Notes: generated by a model not told the origin, from the sequence alone. Positions 26,016-34,596 are shown, counted from the first letter of the stretch. The stretch is DNA of 64,000 nt from Methylobacterium sp. E-065 (GCF_022829605.1 NZ_JAKSYD010000114.1:332367-396366), one strand, 5' to 3'. Made by a program: numbers and translations.

Positions 26016-27080
26016 TCAGGGGTGGGCCAGCACCCGGTAGGTGCCAGCGGGGTCGTCGGCGCCGGTCGCCACCGCATCCTTCAGATCGGCGACGATCCGC
26101 GCCGCCACCGGCAAGCGGTAATGCAGCGCGTCCCAGTAATTCGCGTCCTGGCTGGTGAGCGGCGACGGGAAACGGAAATCCACCACCGTGGCGCCGTGGC
26201 CGGCGCCGATCGCGGCGACCTGGCGCTTGCAAGCCGCCTCGCGCCGACCCGCCGCCGTCCCGGGCGCGCCCTGTGCGGCGGCGTGGACCGGCATGAAGAC
26301 GAGGAGCTTGACCGCATCGGCGGCCACGCGGTCCAGGAGATGATCGAGGCGGCCGAGCGCCGGCATGGGCGCATCGACTGGATCGACAATGGCACTCGGA
26401 TCGGCAGCACCCGCGCGGATATGGGCGCGCGCGCGCTCCGGATCGTAGCGATCCTCCGGCGGTGTGAAGACGGCGTAACCGTCCTGCCGGATCCGCGGAC
26501 GGGCCAAATCGGTACGCGCGAGCCCGACCTGCGCCGCCACGGTGACCGCACGCAGGTTCACCTGGCGCAGCACGCCCCACGGCGTGCCCTCCGCATAGAG
26601 CCAGTCCGGGAAGGCGTTGGCCGTACGGGCGGGGGGATCGGCCGAACACCACGTCCCATCGAGCCCGAACAGGACCGCACGCACCGCATGGTGCGCGATG
26701 AAAAGTTCGGCGAGGCGGATCTGCTCGTCCGGCGTCGCGGCGTTCACGGCAAGATTCGCGAATTGGGCGCCGAAGGCTTCGTCGAGGGCGTTCGGATCGA
26801 GCAGGCGGGACGTCGAGGTGCCGAAGACCGCGGCGTCGAACCGGCCGCCGCGGGCGATCTGCGGGTATGAGAGCCGCTGGTTGGTGTCCATGATCGGACC
26901 CGGCGGATGCCCGGGCGCTGCGCGCAGGCCGTAGGGATCCATCGCAGCGACGAAAACCAGCGCCGCCGCGCCGACCAGGATCGTGCCGGCAAGGAAGTCC
27001 CGCGTGAACGCCATCCAGGCGACAGGCGCTGGACTGGGACAGTCGGGCGCTGAGGGTGTCGAGGCCATGGCAGCGAACAT
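26016..27080 (-). CDS. membrane-anchored SGNH-like hypothetical protein
   Basis: A 354-residue protein with one N-terminal membrane helix (about 26-47) and a periplasmic part. DAAVFGTSTSRLLDP resembles the first block of SGNH/AlgX/DltD-like domains, and the C-terminal DANYWDALHYR offers an Asp/His pair in the expected place. No GDSL serine motif is clear, so catalytic activity is uncertain. The ATG at 27080 was taken; Met at 27068 is an alternative. It is convergent with tgt, 7 bp apart. An envelope polysaccharide role is plausible, not shown. Confidence 0.65.
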   Translation of the reverse strand: MFAAMASTPSAPDCPSPAPVAWMAFTRDFLAGTILVGAAALVFVAAMDPYGLRAAPGHPPGPIMDTNQRLSYPQIARGGRFDAAVFGTSTSRLLDPNALDEAFGAQFANLAVNAATPDEQIRLAELFIAHHAVRAVLFGLDGTWCSADPPARTANAFPDWLYAEGTPWGVLRQVNLRAVTVAAQVGLARTDLARPRIRQDGYAVFTPPEDRYDPERARAHIRAGAADPSAIVDPVDAPMPALGRLDHLLDRVAADAVKLLVFMPVHAAAQGAPGTAAGRREAACKRQVAAIGAGHGATVVDFRFPSPLTSQDANYWDALHYRLPVAARIVADLKDAVATGADDPAGTYRVLAHP

Positions 27081-27596
27081 ATCCGCTTCGCGCCGCGCTG
27101 TCGCAGACCGTTAGCCGAGATCCGAGCAATTCGCCGGCGTGCCTTCAGCGTTCCTCGACTTCAGCTCTTCCCGGCTTCGAAGGTGGCCGACATCGTCGCC
27201 GCAGTAATGCACATCATCCCGCGTTGGAGTGCCGACGGCTCCATCCTTCGGGGAACAAGGCTTTTGTCGCGATGTGCTTCGCGGCCTTCGTGACGCTCTC
27301 CATCGTAACGCTCGCGGCACGCTCAAACCCGCCGCCGCTGATCGACATGATGCCGGCGTGGACCCACGATGAGTTCCGTGTTGGCGCGCTCCGTGCTGCC
27401 GAGGGGCCGACCGATTGATGCTCGGGACCCACTCAGGAGAGGCGATGACCCTGATCGGGATCGGCAACTTCACTGGCCCTACTTCGGCAGAGGGGTGGCG
27501 GCCGCCATAGCGAGCCCGCCGCTTGCGAGAGCCCATTTCCCTCCCTCAGCCTCCACTGCTCAGCCGCGCAGCGTATTTTATATAACCTAAGCGATA
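27081..27596. other. gene-poor region
   Basis: About 515 bp with no gene I can support. A short plus-strand frame at 27271-27417 has one hydrophobic stretch (MCFAAFVTLSIVTLAARS) and may be a decayed membrane-protein remnant. GC content begins to fall here. Confidence 0.4.
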
Positions 27597-27869
27597 CTAA
27601 CCGCCCGGCATGCTCTGGATTGGCCATCGGATCCTGGCGCCCATAACTTCAACCTGATCTCGACAGATAAGTTTATATTCTGGTCCATCGCTGAGCCAAC
27701 CACCCGAAGATAGAGTAACACCAGTCTCGTCCGCGATGAAATCTTGAACTGACTTTCCAGAATTATAATCGTCGAACTCTATGAAAAATCGGTCGCTCAG
27801 CCCGTTCGATCGAAAAATTTCCTTCAGGGATTTGATAGCCTCGATTATTGCTTTCGCGCCGTTGGTCAT
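27597..27869 (-). CDS. low-GC orphan hypothetical protein
   Basis: A 90-residue protein (MTNGAKAIIEAIKSLKEIF...) of unknown function. An ideal GGGAGGTAGAT Shine-Dalgarno sits directly before the ATG, so expression is likely even though no homologue is recognised. The N-terminal helix is followed by an acidic/aromatic region (FFIEFDDYNSGKSVQDF). Its base composition is near 50% GC with many A/T third positions, unlike every neighbour, which indicates recent horizontal acquisition. It lies 0.5 kb left of the tRNA-Pro fragment. Confidence 0.7.
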   Translation of the reverse strand: MTNGAKAIIEAIKSLKEIFRSNGLSDRFFIEFDDYNSGKSVQDFIADETGVTLSSGGWLSDGPEYKLICRDQVEVMGARIRWPIQSMPGG

Positions 27870-28379
27870 ATCTACCTCCCAGCAACAGGTAACACAACCT
27901 ATGGTGGGCGTCTGTGGCTCGGCCGCTACAGTCAGGCCACGTCTCCCCGACCAACCGCTGGCATCCGCACGGCAGCGTTTTCGCTTCAGTTCTATGCTGG
28001 CGGCTTTCCGGTCCACGAGTTCCACGCCTCCGCGCAACTCGACGCAGCGGCTGGAGCTTTGATCACTTCATCTCGGATCGCAGCGTCATCGTTGAGGCAG
28101 GCGCACGCCCTGGGCCTGTTGGCCACGCTGCCATCCGGTGCGGGCCTAGGACCGGATCCGATCCGACGCGGGCTGACGTCGCTGTGCCGGGTACGGCCAA
28201 GGTATTGGCCAGCCTCCACGGTCACGAAACCAGGGTGATTGGTGGGGAAAGTCAGCACTATATAGAGGTCACCGATCCAGCTTGCGCAGCGCAAAGATGG
28301 TAAGGTCGGCCGCTAAAATCAGAGACAATTTCTTGTCGGAATAACTGTCGGGTCAGCTATACCAGTCTCTGCTAAGTAT
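27870..28379. other. intergenic region left of the att site
   Basis: About 510 bp of mixed composition. Several overlapping open frames on both strands show no family resemblance and no good ribosome-binding site. I see no convincing feature apart from the tRNA fragment at its right edge. Confidence 0.4.
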
Positions 28380-28427
28380 TGGTCGGAGTGGCAGGATTTG
28401 AACCTGCGACCCCCACGTCCCGAACGG
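28380..28427 (-). other. attachment site: 3' half of tRNA-Pro(CGG)
   Basis: On the minus strand the sequence reads as a tRNA-Pro 3' half. It comprises anticodon loop TTCGGGA (anticodon CGG, plus-strand 28420-28422), GGGGGTC variable region, T-arm GCAGG-TTCAAAT-CCTGC, acceptor strand CACTCCG and encoded ACCA ending at 28380. The 5' half is missing: the expected CGGAGTG acceptor strand and D-arm do not occur where they should (about 28430-28456). Such a remnant is what a tyrosine-recombinase element integrated into a tRNA 3' end leaves at one side. The intact copy would lie at the element's other end, to the right, and was not seen. Confidence 0.75.
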
Positions 28428-28694
28428 GGGAACGCACGGTGTCGCCGCGCTCTCGTATGTCCATTTCCCCTGCGGAGCAACATCGTCGGCCGTAGTCCCC
28501 GGTGGTCCGCCGTCGTCAGCAATCCGTGGCCCACAGACCCCAACCTGTGGCCGACCTGTGGCCGGGGAACGTGTCCGGAACGCCGTCACGCGTTCCAGGC
28601 CACGGCCTTCGCATTTACCACGGACCCTCTCGGCCATGGACTCTCGGCGTCCGAAGGCGAACCTCGTGTGCGACGCAGCAACGAGGACCGACAC

Positions 28695-29441
28695 ATGCCC
28701 ACCCCACCCCATGACATCGGCGGCGCCGTATATGCGGCGCTCACGGCCGACGAGCGGGCCGAGCTCTCCCGGTCCATCCGGATAGCCAGGGCCTCCTACG
28801 ACAGCGAGCAGTCGGACGACTGGCTGTGCTGCCTCCTCCAGAACCGGGTCGACCTGCCCGGCCTCGGAGAGCGGGACGAGGAGGTCACGGACGACGACCT
28901 GCGCGAGACGTGCAGGGCCCTTGTCCCCCTGATGTATCACCCCGACTGTGGGCGTGCGCTGATGGCGTTCGGATCATTCCACCGCGAACGCGTGTCGGGC
29001 CTCTACCTCGACGCCGTCGACGCGCTGTTCGGGCCGTCCGACTACGAGGCCATCGGCCGGTGGGTCTACGGGCACCTGACGAGCGAGGATCGCACGTACA
29101 TGAGGAAGGCCCTGGCGATCGTTAGGACCCAGCGCGACGATCCCATTGACCCCATGCGCCCCACCTGGCACCGGGAGCTGGCGAGATTCGGCCATGGCGA
29201 GCCGATCGAACAGGGCGTGCGCATCACGAACGCGCACGTGCTGGCGATGTGTACGCTGCTGGCCCGGCTGCATGACGCCAGCCGCCGTTCCCTCAGCTAT
29301 CCCCACTACATCATGTGGCACGAGCTCGTCGCCGGCGCGGTCGGCTACAGGCACGCCGAGCGCGTCCAGTGCCTGTTCACCGAGGCGAGGAAGCCTCTGA
29401 TCCAGACCCGCACGAAGAAACGCCCGATCCATGTGGCCTGA
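28695..29441 (+). CDS. hypothetical protein of the integrated element
   Basis: A 248-residue, mostly helical cytoplasmic protein with no recognised domain. Notable stretches are YAALTADERAELSRSIRIA, a near-repeat of it at YGHLTSEDRTYMRKALAIV about 120 residues later, and a basic C-terminus ending KKRPIHVA. The repeated (L/T)-x-E/D-(D/E)-R helix suggests an internal duplication. GAGGA lies 7 bp before the ATG. It is the first gene inside the element and overlaps the next gene by 11 bp. Confidence 0.65.
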   Translation: MPTPPHDIGGAVYAALTADERAELSRSIRIARASYDSEQSDDWLCCLLQNRVDLPGLGERDEEVTDDDLRETCRALVPLMYHPDCGRALMAFGSFHRERVSGLYLDAVDALFGPSDYEAIGRWVYGHLTSEDRTYMRKALAIVRTQRDDPIDPMRPTWHRELARFGHGEPIEQGVRITNAHVLAMCTLLARLHDASRRSLSYPHYIMWHELVAGAVGYRHAERVQCLFTEARKPLIQTRTKKRPIHVA

Positions 29442-29697
29442 CACCTACCTGGAACTCCGCGCCGTCTACGGAGAGGCGGAGCGCCTGTCCGGCGAGATCC
29501 GCTGCGCCCTCGGGCTCCGGTCCGAGCGTGCCGTCGCGTTGGCCGCCGAGGAGGCCGAGCTGGCCGGGCGCTACCGCCGCGTCGTTCCGCACGAATCCCG
29601 AGGCGTCACCGATCTCACCGCCGACTGCAAGGCGCGGATCGCCCGGCTCCAGGCCAACCCGGACCTTCCGCCGGAGATGCGCCCGGGCGGGAGGTGA
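29431..29697 (+). CDS. small hypothetical protein
   Basis: An 88-residue helical protein (MWPDTYLELRAVYGEAERL...) of unknown function, overlapping the preceding gene by 11 bp in another frame. The heptad-like spacing of Leu/Ala suggests a short coiled coil. It converges on the minus-strand block that follows. Confidence 0.55.
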   Translation: MWPDTYLELRAVYGEAERLSGEIRCALGLRSERAVALAAEEAELAGRYRRVVPHESRGVTDLTADCKARIARLQANPDLPPEMRPGGR

Positions 29698-29711
29698 GCC
29701 GACGGCGGCCG

Positions 29712-30014
29712 TCAGCCCGGCCGCTTGTTTACGTGAGCCTGGAGGCGGTCGATTCCCGTGCCGATCCAACGGCCGAGATCGAGGAAGGTGAGCGCAACGG
29801 CGGCCCCCATCGCCGCCCCCTGCTGCGCCGCGCGCTCGGCCGGGATGTCCGCCCCGGGCGGGCCCGACCGGCGGCCGACGAAGGCCTGCAGCGAGGCGAG
29901 GGTTGCGTCGACCTCGGCCTGGGCGGCCAGGCGCCGGGCCGTCCGGCGGCAGGCGTGGATCGGTATGCCCGACCGCCGGAGCTCCCGGCGGATGGTGCGC
30001 TCGTTACCGGTCAT
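29712..30014 (-). CDS. small hypothetical protein, possible membrane segment
   Basis: A 100-residue protein with a basic N-terminal third (RRELRRSGIPIHACRRTARR) and a weakly hydrophobic segment (QQGAAMGAAVALTFLDLG) in the C-terminal third. GAGAGG stands just before the ATG. Last gene of a six-gene minus-strand block. Function unknown. Confidence 0.55.
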   Translation of the reverse strand: MTGNERTIRRELRRSGIPIHACRRTARRLAAQAEVDATLASLQAFVGRRSGPPGADIPAERAAQQGAAMGAAVALTFLDLGRWIGTGIDRLQAHVNKRPG

Positions 30015-30025
30015 CGCCCTCTCCC

Positions 30026-30445
30026 TCAGCTACCAAACTCGACGCGGCACCCGAGCTCGATCCGATCGACGTCGGAGTTGCCGATGGCCGTCTTCGAGCC
30101 GATTGGACTGAACGTCATGCCCGCCACGATCCCGTCTGCCGTGACGTTCTCCGGCGGGATCCAGAGGCCATCGTCGATGGCGGCCTGTACGTACTGCCTG
30201 AGGCACTCGCCGAACCACGAAGTCGGCTCGACCTTCAGGACGGGAGCGGCCGCGAGCTTCACGTCGGCGAGCGTGACGGACCAGGACCCGTCCTCAGCAT
30301 CCTCGTATCCGGCCACCGTCGCCTGCTGGGTTCGGCAGGTCATCGCCACGCTCAGCGCAGGGAGGGACACCCGGTTAAGGTGCAGCTTGCCGGTGGACAG
30401 GGCGAACGTGCCGTCCCCGTTCGGTATCAGTGTGCCCTTGGCCAT
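30026..30445 (-). CDS. hypothetical protein
   Basis: A 139-residue protein rich in beta-type sequence (LIPNGDGTFALSTGKLHLN, VSLPALSVAMTCRTQQATV) of unknown family. GGGAGGG lies 5 bp before the chosen ATG (MAKGTLIPN), which is preferred over the longer frame overlapping the upstream gene. Composition is compatible with a phage structural protein, but that is only a guess. Spacing to neighbours is 11 bp on both sides. Confidence 0.65.
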   Translation of the reverse strand: MAKGTLIPNGDGTFALSTGKLHLNRVSLPALSVAMTCRTQQATVAGYEDAEDGSWSVTLADVKLAAAPVLKVEPTSWFGECLRQYVQAAIDDGLWIPPENVTADGIVAGMTFSPIGSKTAIGNSDVDRIELGCRVEFGS

Positions 30446-30456
30446 AGTGCCCTCCC

Positions 30457-30723
30457 TCAGCTGTAGGCCGACCAGACGGCGGGCAGCCCGCCGCACCGGA
30501 TCCGGGCGTCCTGTTCGGTGAAGCGCTCCAGGACGAGCTCGGTGTGCCCACCCCGCGGGGGCGCCGGATCCGCGTCAGGGTTCTCCAGCACGTAACGCGT
30601 TACGTGCTCGGGATCGGCCGGGCTTGCCGCGACCCGGGCGCGCCAGGCGGCATGCCCTGGGGCGTCCCCGAACCGCCGGGCGAGCCGATGGAGTAGGGCG
30701 GCCGAGGGGGCGGGGCGGGTCAT
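30457..30723 (-). CDS. small hypothetical protein
   Basis: An 88-residue protein (MTRPAPSAALLHRLARRFG...) with a basic helical N-terminus and an acidic middle. No recognised domain. GGAAAG is placed 7 bp before the ATG, inside the end of the preceding TM gene. Part of the closely packed minus-strand block. Confidence 0.55.
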   Translation of the reverse strand: MTRPAPSAALLHRLARRFGDAPGHAAWRARVAASPADPEHVTRYVLENPDADPAPPRGGHTELVLERFTEQDARIRCGGLPAVWSAYS

Positions 30724-30725
30724 GA

Positions 30726-30878
30726 TCAGGCTTTCCTGCGGGGGGAGAGCGCCTCGCGCAGCCGGGCGACGTCGCTGGTATCCGTGCGCTCGATCGTCGT
30801 GACGATCGCCACGATGAGCACCATGAGTATCAGGACGGCTGACATGAGCGAGCAGACGAGGACGGTGAGCTCGCCCAT
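30726..30878 (-). CDS. 50-residue single-span membrane protein
   Basis: A very short gene encoding MGELTVLVCSLMS, then a hydrophobic helix (residues 5-28) and a charged C-terminal tail ending SPRRKA. GAGGAGG precedes the ATG by 7 bp, one of the best ribosome-binding sites in this block. The length and topology would suit a small phage membrane protein (for example a spanin- or holin-like factor) or a regulatory micropeptide; nothing decides between these. Confidence 0.65.
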   Translation of the reverse strand: MGELTVLVCSLMSAVLILMVLIVAIVTTIERTDTSDVARLREALSPRRKA

Positions 30879-30880
30879 CG

Positions 30881-31120
30881 TCAGACCTCCTCGCGCGGCA
30901 GGAAGCCGTGGCTCTGCAGGACGACCTGGATCCCGCCGGCGAGCTGCCTGTCGTTGAGGCCGTCAGCGCGCCCGCGGGCGAGGACCTCCCCGACCAGCGA
31001 CGAGGTCGTGGGCCGAGCCGGCTCGGGCGCGCTCGGTGTTGGGTTGCCCCAGCCGATGATGCGGCCGATCTCCATGCCCGCCAGCACGGACAGCAGTAGC
31101 CAGATCCCGAGCCAGATCAT
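30881..31120 (-). CDS. 79-residue single-span membrane protein
   Basis: It begins MIWLGIWLLLSVLAGMEIGR, an N-terminal membrane anchor, followed by a Pro-rich linker and an amphipathic cytoplasmic segment ending HGFLPREEV. The start codon overlaps the stop of the upstream gene (ATGA), showing translational coupling, and the next TM gene begins 2 bp after its stop. Function unknown. Confidence 0.65.
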   Translation of the reverse strand: MIWLGIWLLLSVLAGMEIGRIIGWGNPTPSAPEPARPTTSSLVGEVLARGRADGLNDRQLAGGIQVVLQSHGFLPREEV

Positions 31121-31416
31121 GCGCAGGCCCCCTTCGTCGCGACGGCGGCCTCGGTCGGGAGGACCTGCCCGCACAGGGCGAGCCCGGCTGCGGCGCGATC
31201 TTCCTCGTCGAGGGAGGCGAGCCCGGCCGCTGCGAGGTCGAACATGTCGAGCGTGTGCCGGAGCAGATCGGTGATCCCCACCGCCGCAAATGCGGCGAGG
31301 GGTTCCTTGCGCCCCCACCGCGCGCTGGCGACGGTTCGCCGGAACGTGCTCCTCGCCTCGTTCGGCAGCGCGTAGAACGCCCGCCCGTCCCGTGTCGCCT
31401 CGATCCCGTTCGCCAT
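31117..31416 (-). CDS. hypothetical protein
   Basis: A 99-residue helical protein (MANGIEATRDGRAFYALPN...) of unknown function and first gene of the minus-strand block. The ATG at 31416 follows GGGGTG; a GTG at 31446 would add ten Gly-rich residues. Its stop overlaps the start of the 79-residue membrane-protein gene. Confidence 0.55.
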   Translation of the reverse strand: MANGIEATRDGRAFYALPNEARSTFRRTVASARWGRKEPLAAFAAVGITDLLRHTLDMFDLAAAGLASLDEEDRAAAGLALCGQVLPTEAAVATKGACA

Positions 31417-31759
31417 CGCCCGCACCCCGCCGCCGCCGTTGTCCACAGCATATCACTGGCAACGATTCGCGACTGGCCGATGCCGCCAAGGACCGGGATG
31501 ACGCATATAGAAGTCATTCGGCCCACCGAGGGCCGTGATGCATCATATACGAGGCATCCGGTCTACGATCCGGCCAGGGATTGCGTAACCAATCTGGGAA
31601 CGCCCCAGTAGACGCCGCCCCCCGTCCAGGCTTTTATGGAGACTTGTCCCCGGAGATCTCCCCGTGACCCTCGCTCTCTCGTTGAAACGGACCGCCGCCA
31701 CCGCCTGAGCCCTGCTCGGCGCCCGCCTGCGCGTCCCCGTTTCTAGAGTGAGCCCCCCG
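31417..31759. other. divergent promoter region of the element
   Basis: About 340 bp between the minus-strand and plus-strand blocks. Two AT-richer patches (near 31445-31455 and 31505-31512) are the likely promoter sites. No coding frame is supported and no clear operator repeat was found. Confidence 0.4.
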
Positions 31760-33337
31760 ATGTCCGACGACCACCAGCGCCGCGCCCGGCGCCTCGCCAG
31801 AATTGCGACCTACGCGGAATCGGAGGACCGCCACCGGAAGGCGATCACGCTCCCGCCGGGAGAAATCCCCACTATCGAGCAGCTGCTGGCCGGTGCCGCA
31901 CTGGCCGGGGGCAGCGTCGCCGTCGACGCGACGCGGTGGGCCGGGCGGCTGCTCGGATCCCCAGAGGGCGGCCGTCTTGCCGAGGACGTGCGGGCAGCCC
32001 TCGATCGACTGCTCTCGGACGTGTCGCCCAACTCGTGCGAGGACGCCGAGATCCACGCGCTCGGGGCGATCCGGCGGTTCGAGCCCGACATCACGATCGA
32101 GGACCTCTACGGGGACATTGCCGATCGCTGCGCGGTGTACGGCGCCCTGCTCGGCTGCCAGGACGCCGCCGGCCGGGCCGTCGCGATCGCGCACGATGCC
32201 ATCGGCTCGTACCTCCACGTCGCCGGCGGGGATCCCGTGCCGCTGCGCGAGGTCGTCGTCTCGCTGCTCGCGTTCGCAGGGCTCTGCCGCCGGGACATGC
32301 CGTCGGATGCCGCGGACCCGGCGCTGGTGGCGTCGTGGCCGGTCGTGCGCGGCAATGCCCGTGCCCTGATGGGCACGATCGCCCAGGTCGCGCAGCCGCC
32401 GGAGGAACTGCCGGTGGGGACCGGTCGGGCCGTGCCGGCGGGGCGGATCGACGAGCCAGCGGACGTCGCGGCGCTGGCCGGCGCGGTCGCGCCCGGCCTT
32501 GTCGTTATCCCGGCGCCGCCGGCAGGCAAGAAGGTCCCCGGGCAGGCCGGCACGCTCGTCGGCCGCCGGCTGCCGCTGCGCCCGCTCCCGGATCTGGAGG
32601 CCCTAGGCCGGGAACTGACGGCCCGACGGCCTTGGGCGGCTCCGGCGATCGCAAGGATCGTCGGCCTGCTTCTTGGTCGGTCCCACACGGCGATCCCCAA
32701 CATCGTGCTGGTCGGCCCGCCCGGTACCGGCAAGAGCGAGCTGGCCAGGGACCTCGCCACCGCGCTCGGCGTGCCGTCCCTCGTCTACGCCTGTGCCGGC
32801 GCACATGACGGTTCGATCGGCGGGACGTCGAAGCAGTGGAGCAGCGCGCGGCCGGCCGTTTGGACGCAGATCTGCATTGAGAACGAGACCGCCAGCGGAA
32901 TGCTCATCCTCGACGAGCTCGACAAGGCGGCCGGGCCCGGCGGCCAAAATGGATCCGTCCGGGAAGCCCTCCTCGGGATCGCGGAGCCGAGCCAACGCCG
33001 AGATTTCTGGGACGTCGGGCTGGAGACGCGATGTGATCTGAGCGGGATCTCACTCGTCGCGACCGCGAACTCGACGGAGCCTCTCCGCGGCCCGCTCCTC
33101 GACCGGTTCGTGACGATCCCCGTCGGCGCCCCCCGCCGGGAGGACCTGCCGGTGATCGTGCAGTCCGTCCTGCAAGGGCTCCGGGCCGAGCATGCGGATC
33201 CGCGGTGGATCCAGGATCTCGACGGGACCGAATACGAAGCCCTCCGCAAGGCATGGCGGGGCGGCTCGCTGCGACCCGTCAAGCGGGCGGTCGAACACAT
33301 CGTCGGGCTCCGGTCCAGCAACCGTTTCGCGCACTGA
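31760..33337 (+). CDS. AAA+ ATPase, Lon/MoxR-like, without protease domain
   Basis: A 525-residue protein. The N-terminal 270 residues are helical and unrecognised. The AAA+ module follows: Walker A VGPPGTGKSEL near 318-325, Walker B MLILDELDKA near 380-388, a sensor region LVATANSTEPLRGPLLDRF and a C-terminal helical lid. The pattern (IARIVGLLLGRSH before Walker A, DELDKA Walker B) resembles Lon ATPase modules, but no Ser-Lys protease domain follows. The ATG at 31760 has GAGTGAG 7 bp upstream; a GTG four codons earlier has none. It heads the plus-strand block of overlapping genes, so its partners may be the small proteins downstream. Confidence 0.82.
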   Translation: MSDDHQRRARRLARIATYAESEDRHRKAITLPPGEIPTIEQLLAGAALAGGSVAVDATRWAGRLLGSPEGGRLAEDVRAALDRLLSDVSPNSCEDAEIHALGAIRRFEPDITIEDLYGDIADRCAVYGALLGCQDAAGRAVAIAHDAIGSYLHVAGGDPVPLREVVVSLLAFAGLCRRDMPSDAADPALVASWPVVRGNARALMGTIAQVAQPPEELPVGTGRAVPAGRIDEPADVAALAGAVAPGLVVIPAPPAGKKVPGQAGTLVGRRLPLRPLPDLEALGRELTARRPWAAPAIARIVGLLLGRSHTAIPNIVLVGPPGTGKSELARDLATALGVPSLVYACAGAHDGSIGGTSKQWSSARPAVWTQICIENETASGMLILDELDKAAGPGGQNGSVREALLGIAEPSQRRDFWDVGLETRCDLSGISLVATANSTEPLRGPLLDRFVTIPVGAPRREDLPVIVQSVLQGLRAEHADPRWIQDLDGTEYEALRKAWRGGSLRPVKRAVEHIVGLRSSNRFAH

Positions 33338-33348
33338 GGGGGGGCGCC

Positions 33349-33588
33349 ATGTCCGTGTCAGCCCTCCGCTCCATGCGGGACGACATCGAGGCCGCGGTCC
33401 TCGACCAACGCGTCGAGCCGTCCCTCGCCGGCGGCGTCTACAGCTACATCGCCGCCCTCCTTCGGCTTGCCGAGGACGGCGATCGCGACCCCGATCTGGC
33501 CGCCGGAGAAGGCCGCGCGGCGGTCGGATTCCTGCGCGCCGTCCCCCGCCTCCCGCCCGCCCGCGCCCGCACATGGAGCCCGTCGTGA
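33349..33588 (+). CDS. small hypothetical protein
   Basis: A 79-residue helical protein (MSVSALRSMRDDIEAAVLDQ...) of unknown function, starting 11 bp after the AAA+ gene behind GAGGGGGGG. Its stop overlaps the GTG start of the next gene by 4 bp. Confidence 0.6.
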   Translation: MSVSALRSMRDDIEAAVLDQRVEPSLAGGVYSYIAALLRLAEDGDRDPDLAAGEGRAAVGFLRAVPRLPPARARTWSPS

Positions 33589-34268
33589 GCATTCGCAGCC
33601 GCCGCGCACACCGGGAGCTCCACGGGTATCTGGAGGGGCTTTACGGCCCGCAGCCCACCCTCATCATCAGGGAGATCCCGCACGAGGGCGCCGTGCGGAT
33701 CTCGCTGACCGTGTCGGGCACGACGGCGATCCGGCCCGATCCGGAGGACGGCCAGACCTATTCGTCCGCCTCGATCGACCGGTATGCTCCGGAGTTCGTC
33801 TCCCTGGTCGAGCAGATCGCCGCCCGCCTCGTCGCGATCCGGTCGGAGCGGTACACGCCCGGGGGCGGGCTGGAGCCGCAGGATCAGAGCGACGCCGAGT
33901 ACGACCTCCACGCCGACTACTACCACCTGATCCCCCTCGCGAGCCTGGAGATCGGCGTCCCATGGATTGAGGTCGTACGCGCGGTCGCGGAAGTCCTGCG
34001 CCGGGAAGATCTCCTGGACGGCGTGGTCTCATCTCAGATCAAGCAAAAGTTCGCGAGCCTAAGATGGTATTTCGACAGCAAGCCCAGGGATTTTCGGGAT
34101 CAGATTAACGTCATCATCAGCGCTGCGGAGCATCTTTCTACTGTCGTCTGCGAGACCTGCGGCGCCCCGGGAAGGCATCGGCGCGGCGGCTGGCACGTGA
34201 TCGCATGCGATCCCTGCGACGAGGCGCGAGGCCGCAAGAGGACGAAGCGGGTCGGTGGCGATGGCTGA
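33585..34268 (+). CDS. hypothetical protein with C-terminal zinc finger
   Basis: A 227-residue protein. The C-terminus contains two CxxC pairs (VCETCGAPGRHRRGGW and IACDPCDEARG) typical of a zinc-ribbon; the KFASLRWYFDSKP stretch before it recurs in phage-type hypothetical proteins. The GTG start is chosen because GGAG lies 6 bp upstream and it overlaps the preceding stop (GTGA); an ATG at 33573 is possible. The next gene overlaps its end by 8 bp. DNA or protein binding through the zinc ribbon is inferred. Confidence 0.65.
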   Translation: MSIRSRRAHRELHGYLEGLYGPQPTLIIREIPHEGAVRISLTVSGTTAIRPDPEDGQTYSSASIDRYAPEFVSLVEQIAARLVAIRSERYTPGGGLEPQDQSDAEYDLHADYYHLIPLASLEIGVPWIEVVRAVAEVLRREDLLDGVVSSQIKQKFASLRWYFDSKPRDFRDQINVIISAAEHLSTVVCETCGAPGRHRRGGWHVIACDPCDEARGRKRTKRVGGDG

Positions 34269-34596
34269 TGTCTATCGGCACCGCGGCCGCCGGCTCTGGA
34301 GCGTGCGCGAGGGCGGCCGGGTCGTCGCGCACGTGCCGGCGATCGCGCTGCGCGACGTGGTCTTCCGGGCCTCGGAGGCGGCCCGGCTACGGTGCCTGCG
34401 GACCGGCGCCCGGGACGTCCATGCATGGGCGGCGGGCACCATCGTCAAGGCGCCCCGGCCGGCGGGTGCGATCCGGCTCCGGTACCGGGTCGCCGCGGAA
34501 GGTTTCAGGGCAGACGGGGCGGTCGTCATCAGCGCGGCCGCGGCCTGGTTCGAGGTGGATGGGACGGCTTGGGTCGAGGGATGGAGGGTGCGGTGA
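34261..34596 (+). CDS. hypothetical protein
   Basis: A 111-residue beta-rich protein (MADVYRHRGRRLWSVREGGRV...) with a repeated basic/aromatic pattern and no recognised family. It overlaps the gene before by 8 bp and the metallophosphoesterase start by 4 bp (GTGA). Such packing suggests one translationally coupled operon from the AAA+ gene onwards. Confidence 0.6.
   Translation: MADVYRHRGRRLWSVREGGRVVAHVPAIALRDVVFRASEAARLRCLRTGARDVHAWAAGTIVKAPRPAGAIRLRYRVAAEGFRADGAVVISAAAAWFEVDGTAWVEGWRVR

Noticed and set aside
27914..28303. 129-codon plus-strand frame left of the att site
   Set aside because: No ribosome-binding site, random-looking Arg/Pro/His composition, overlapping frames on the other strand.
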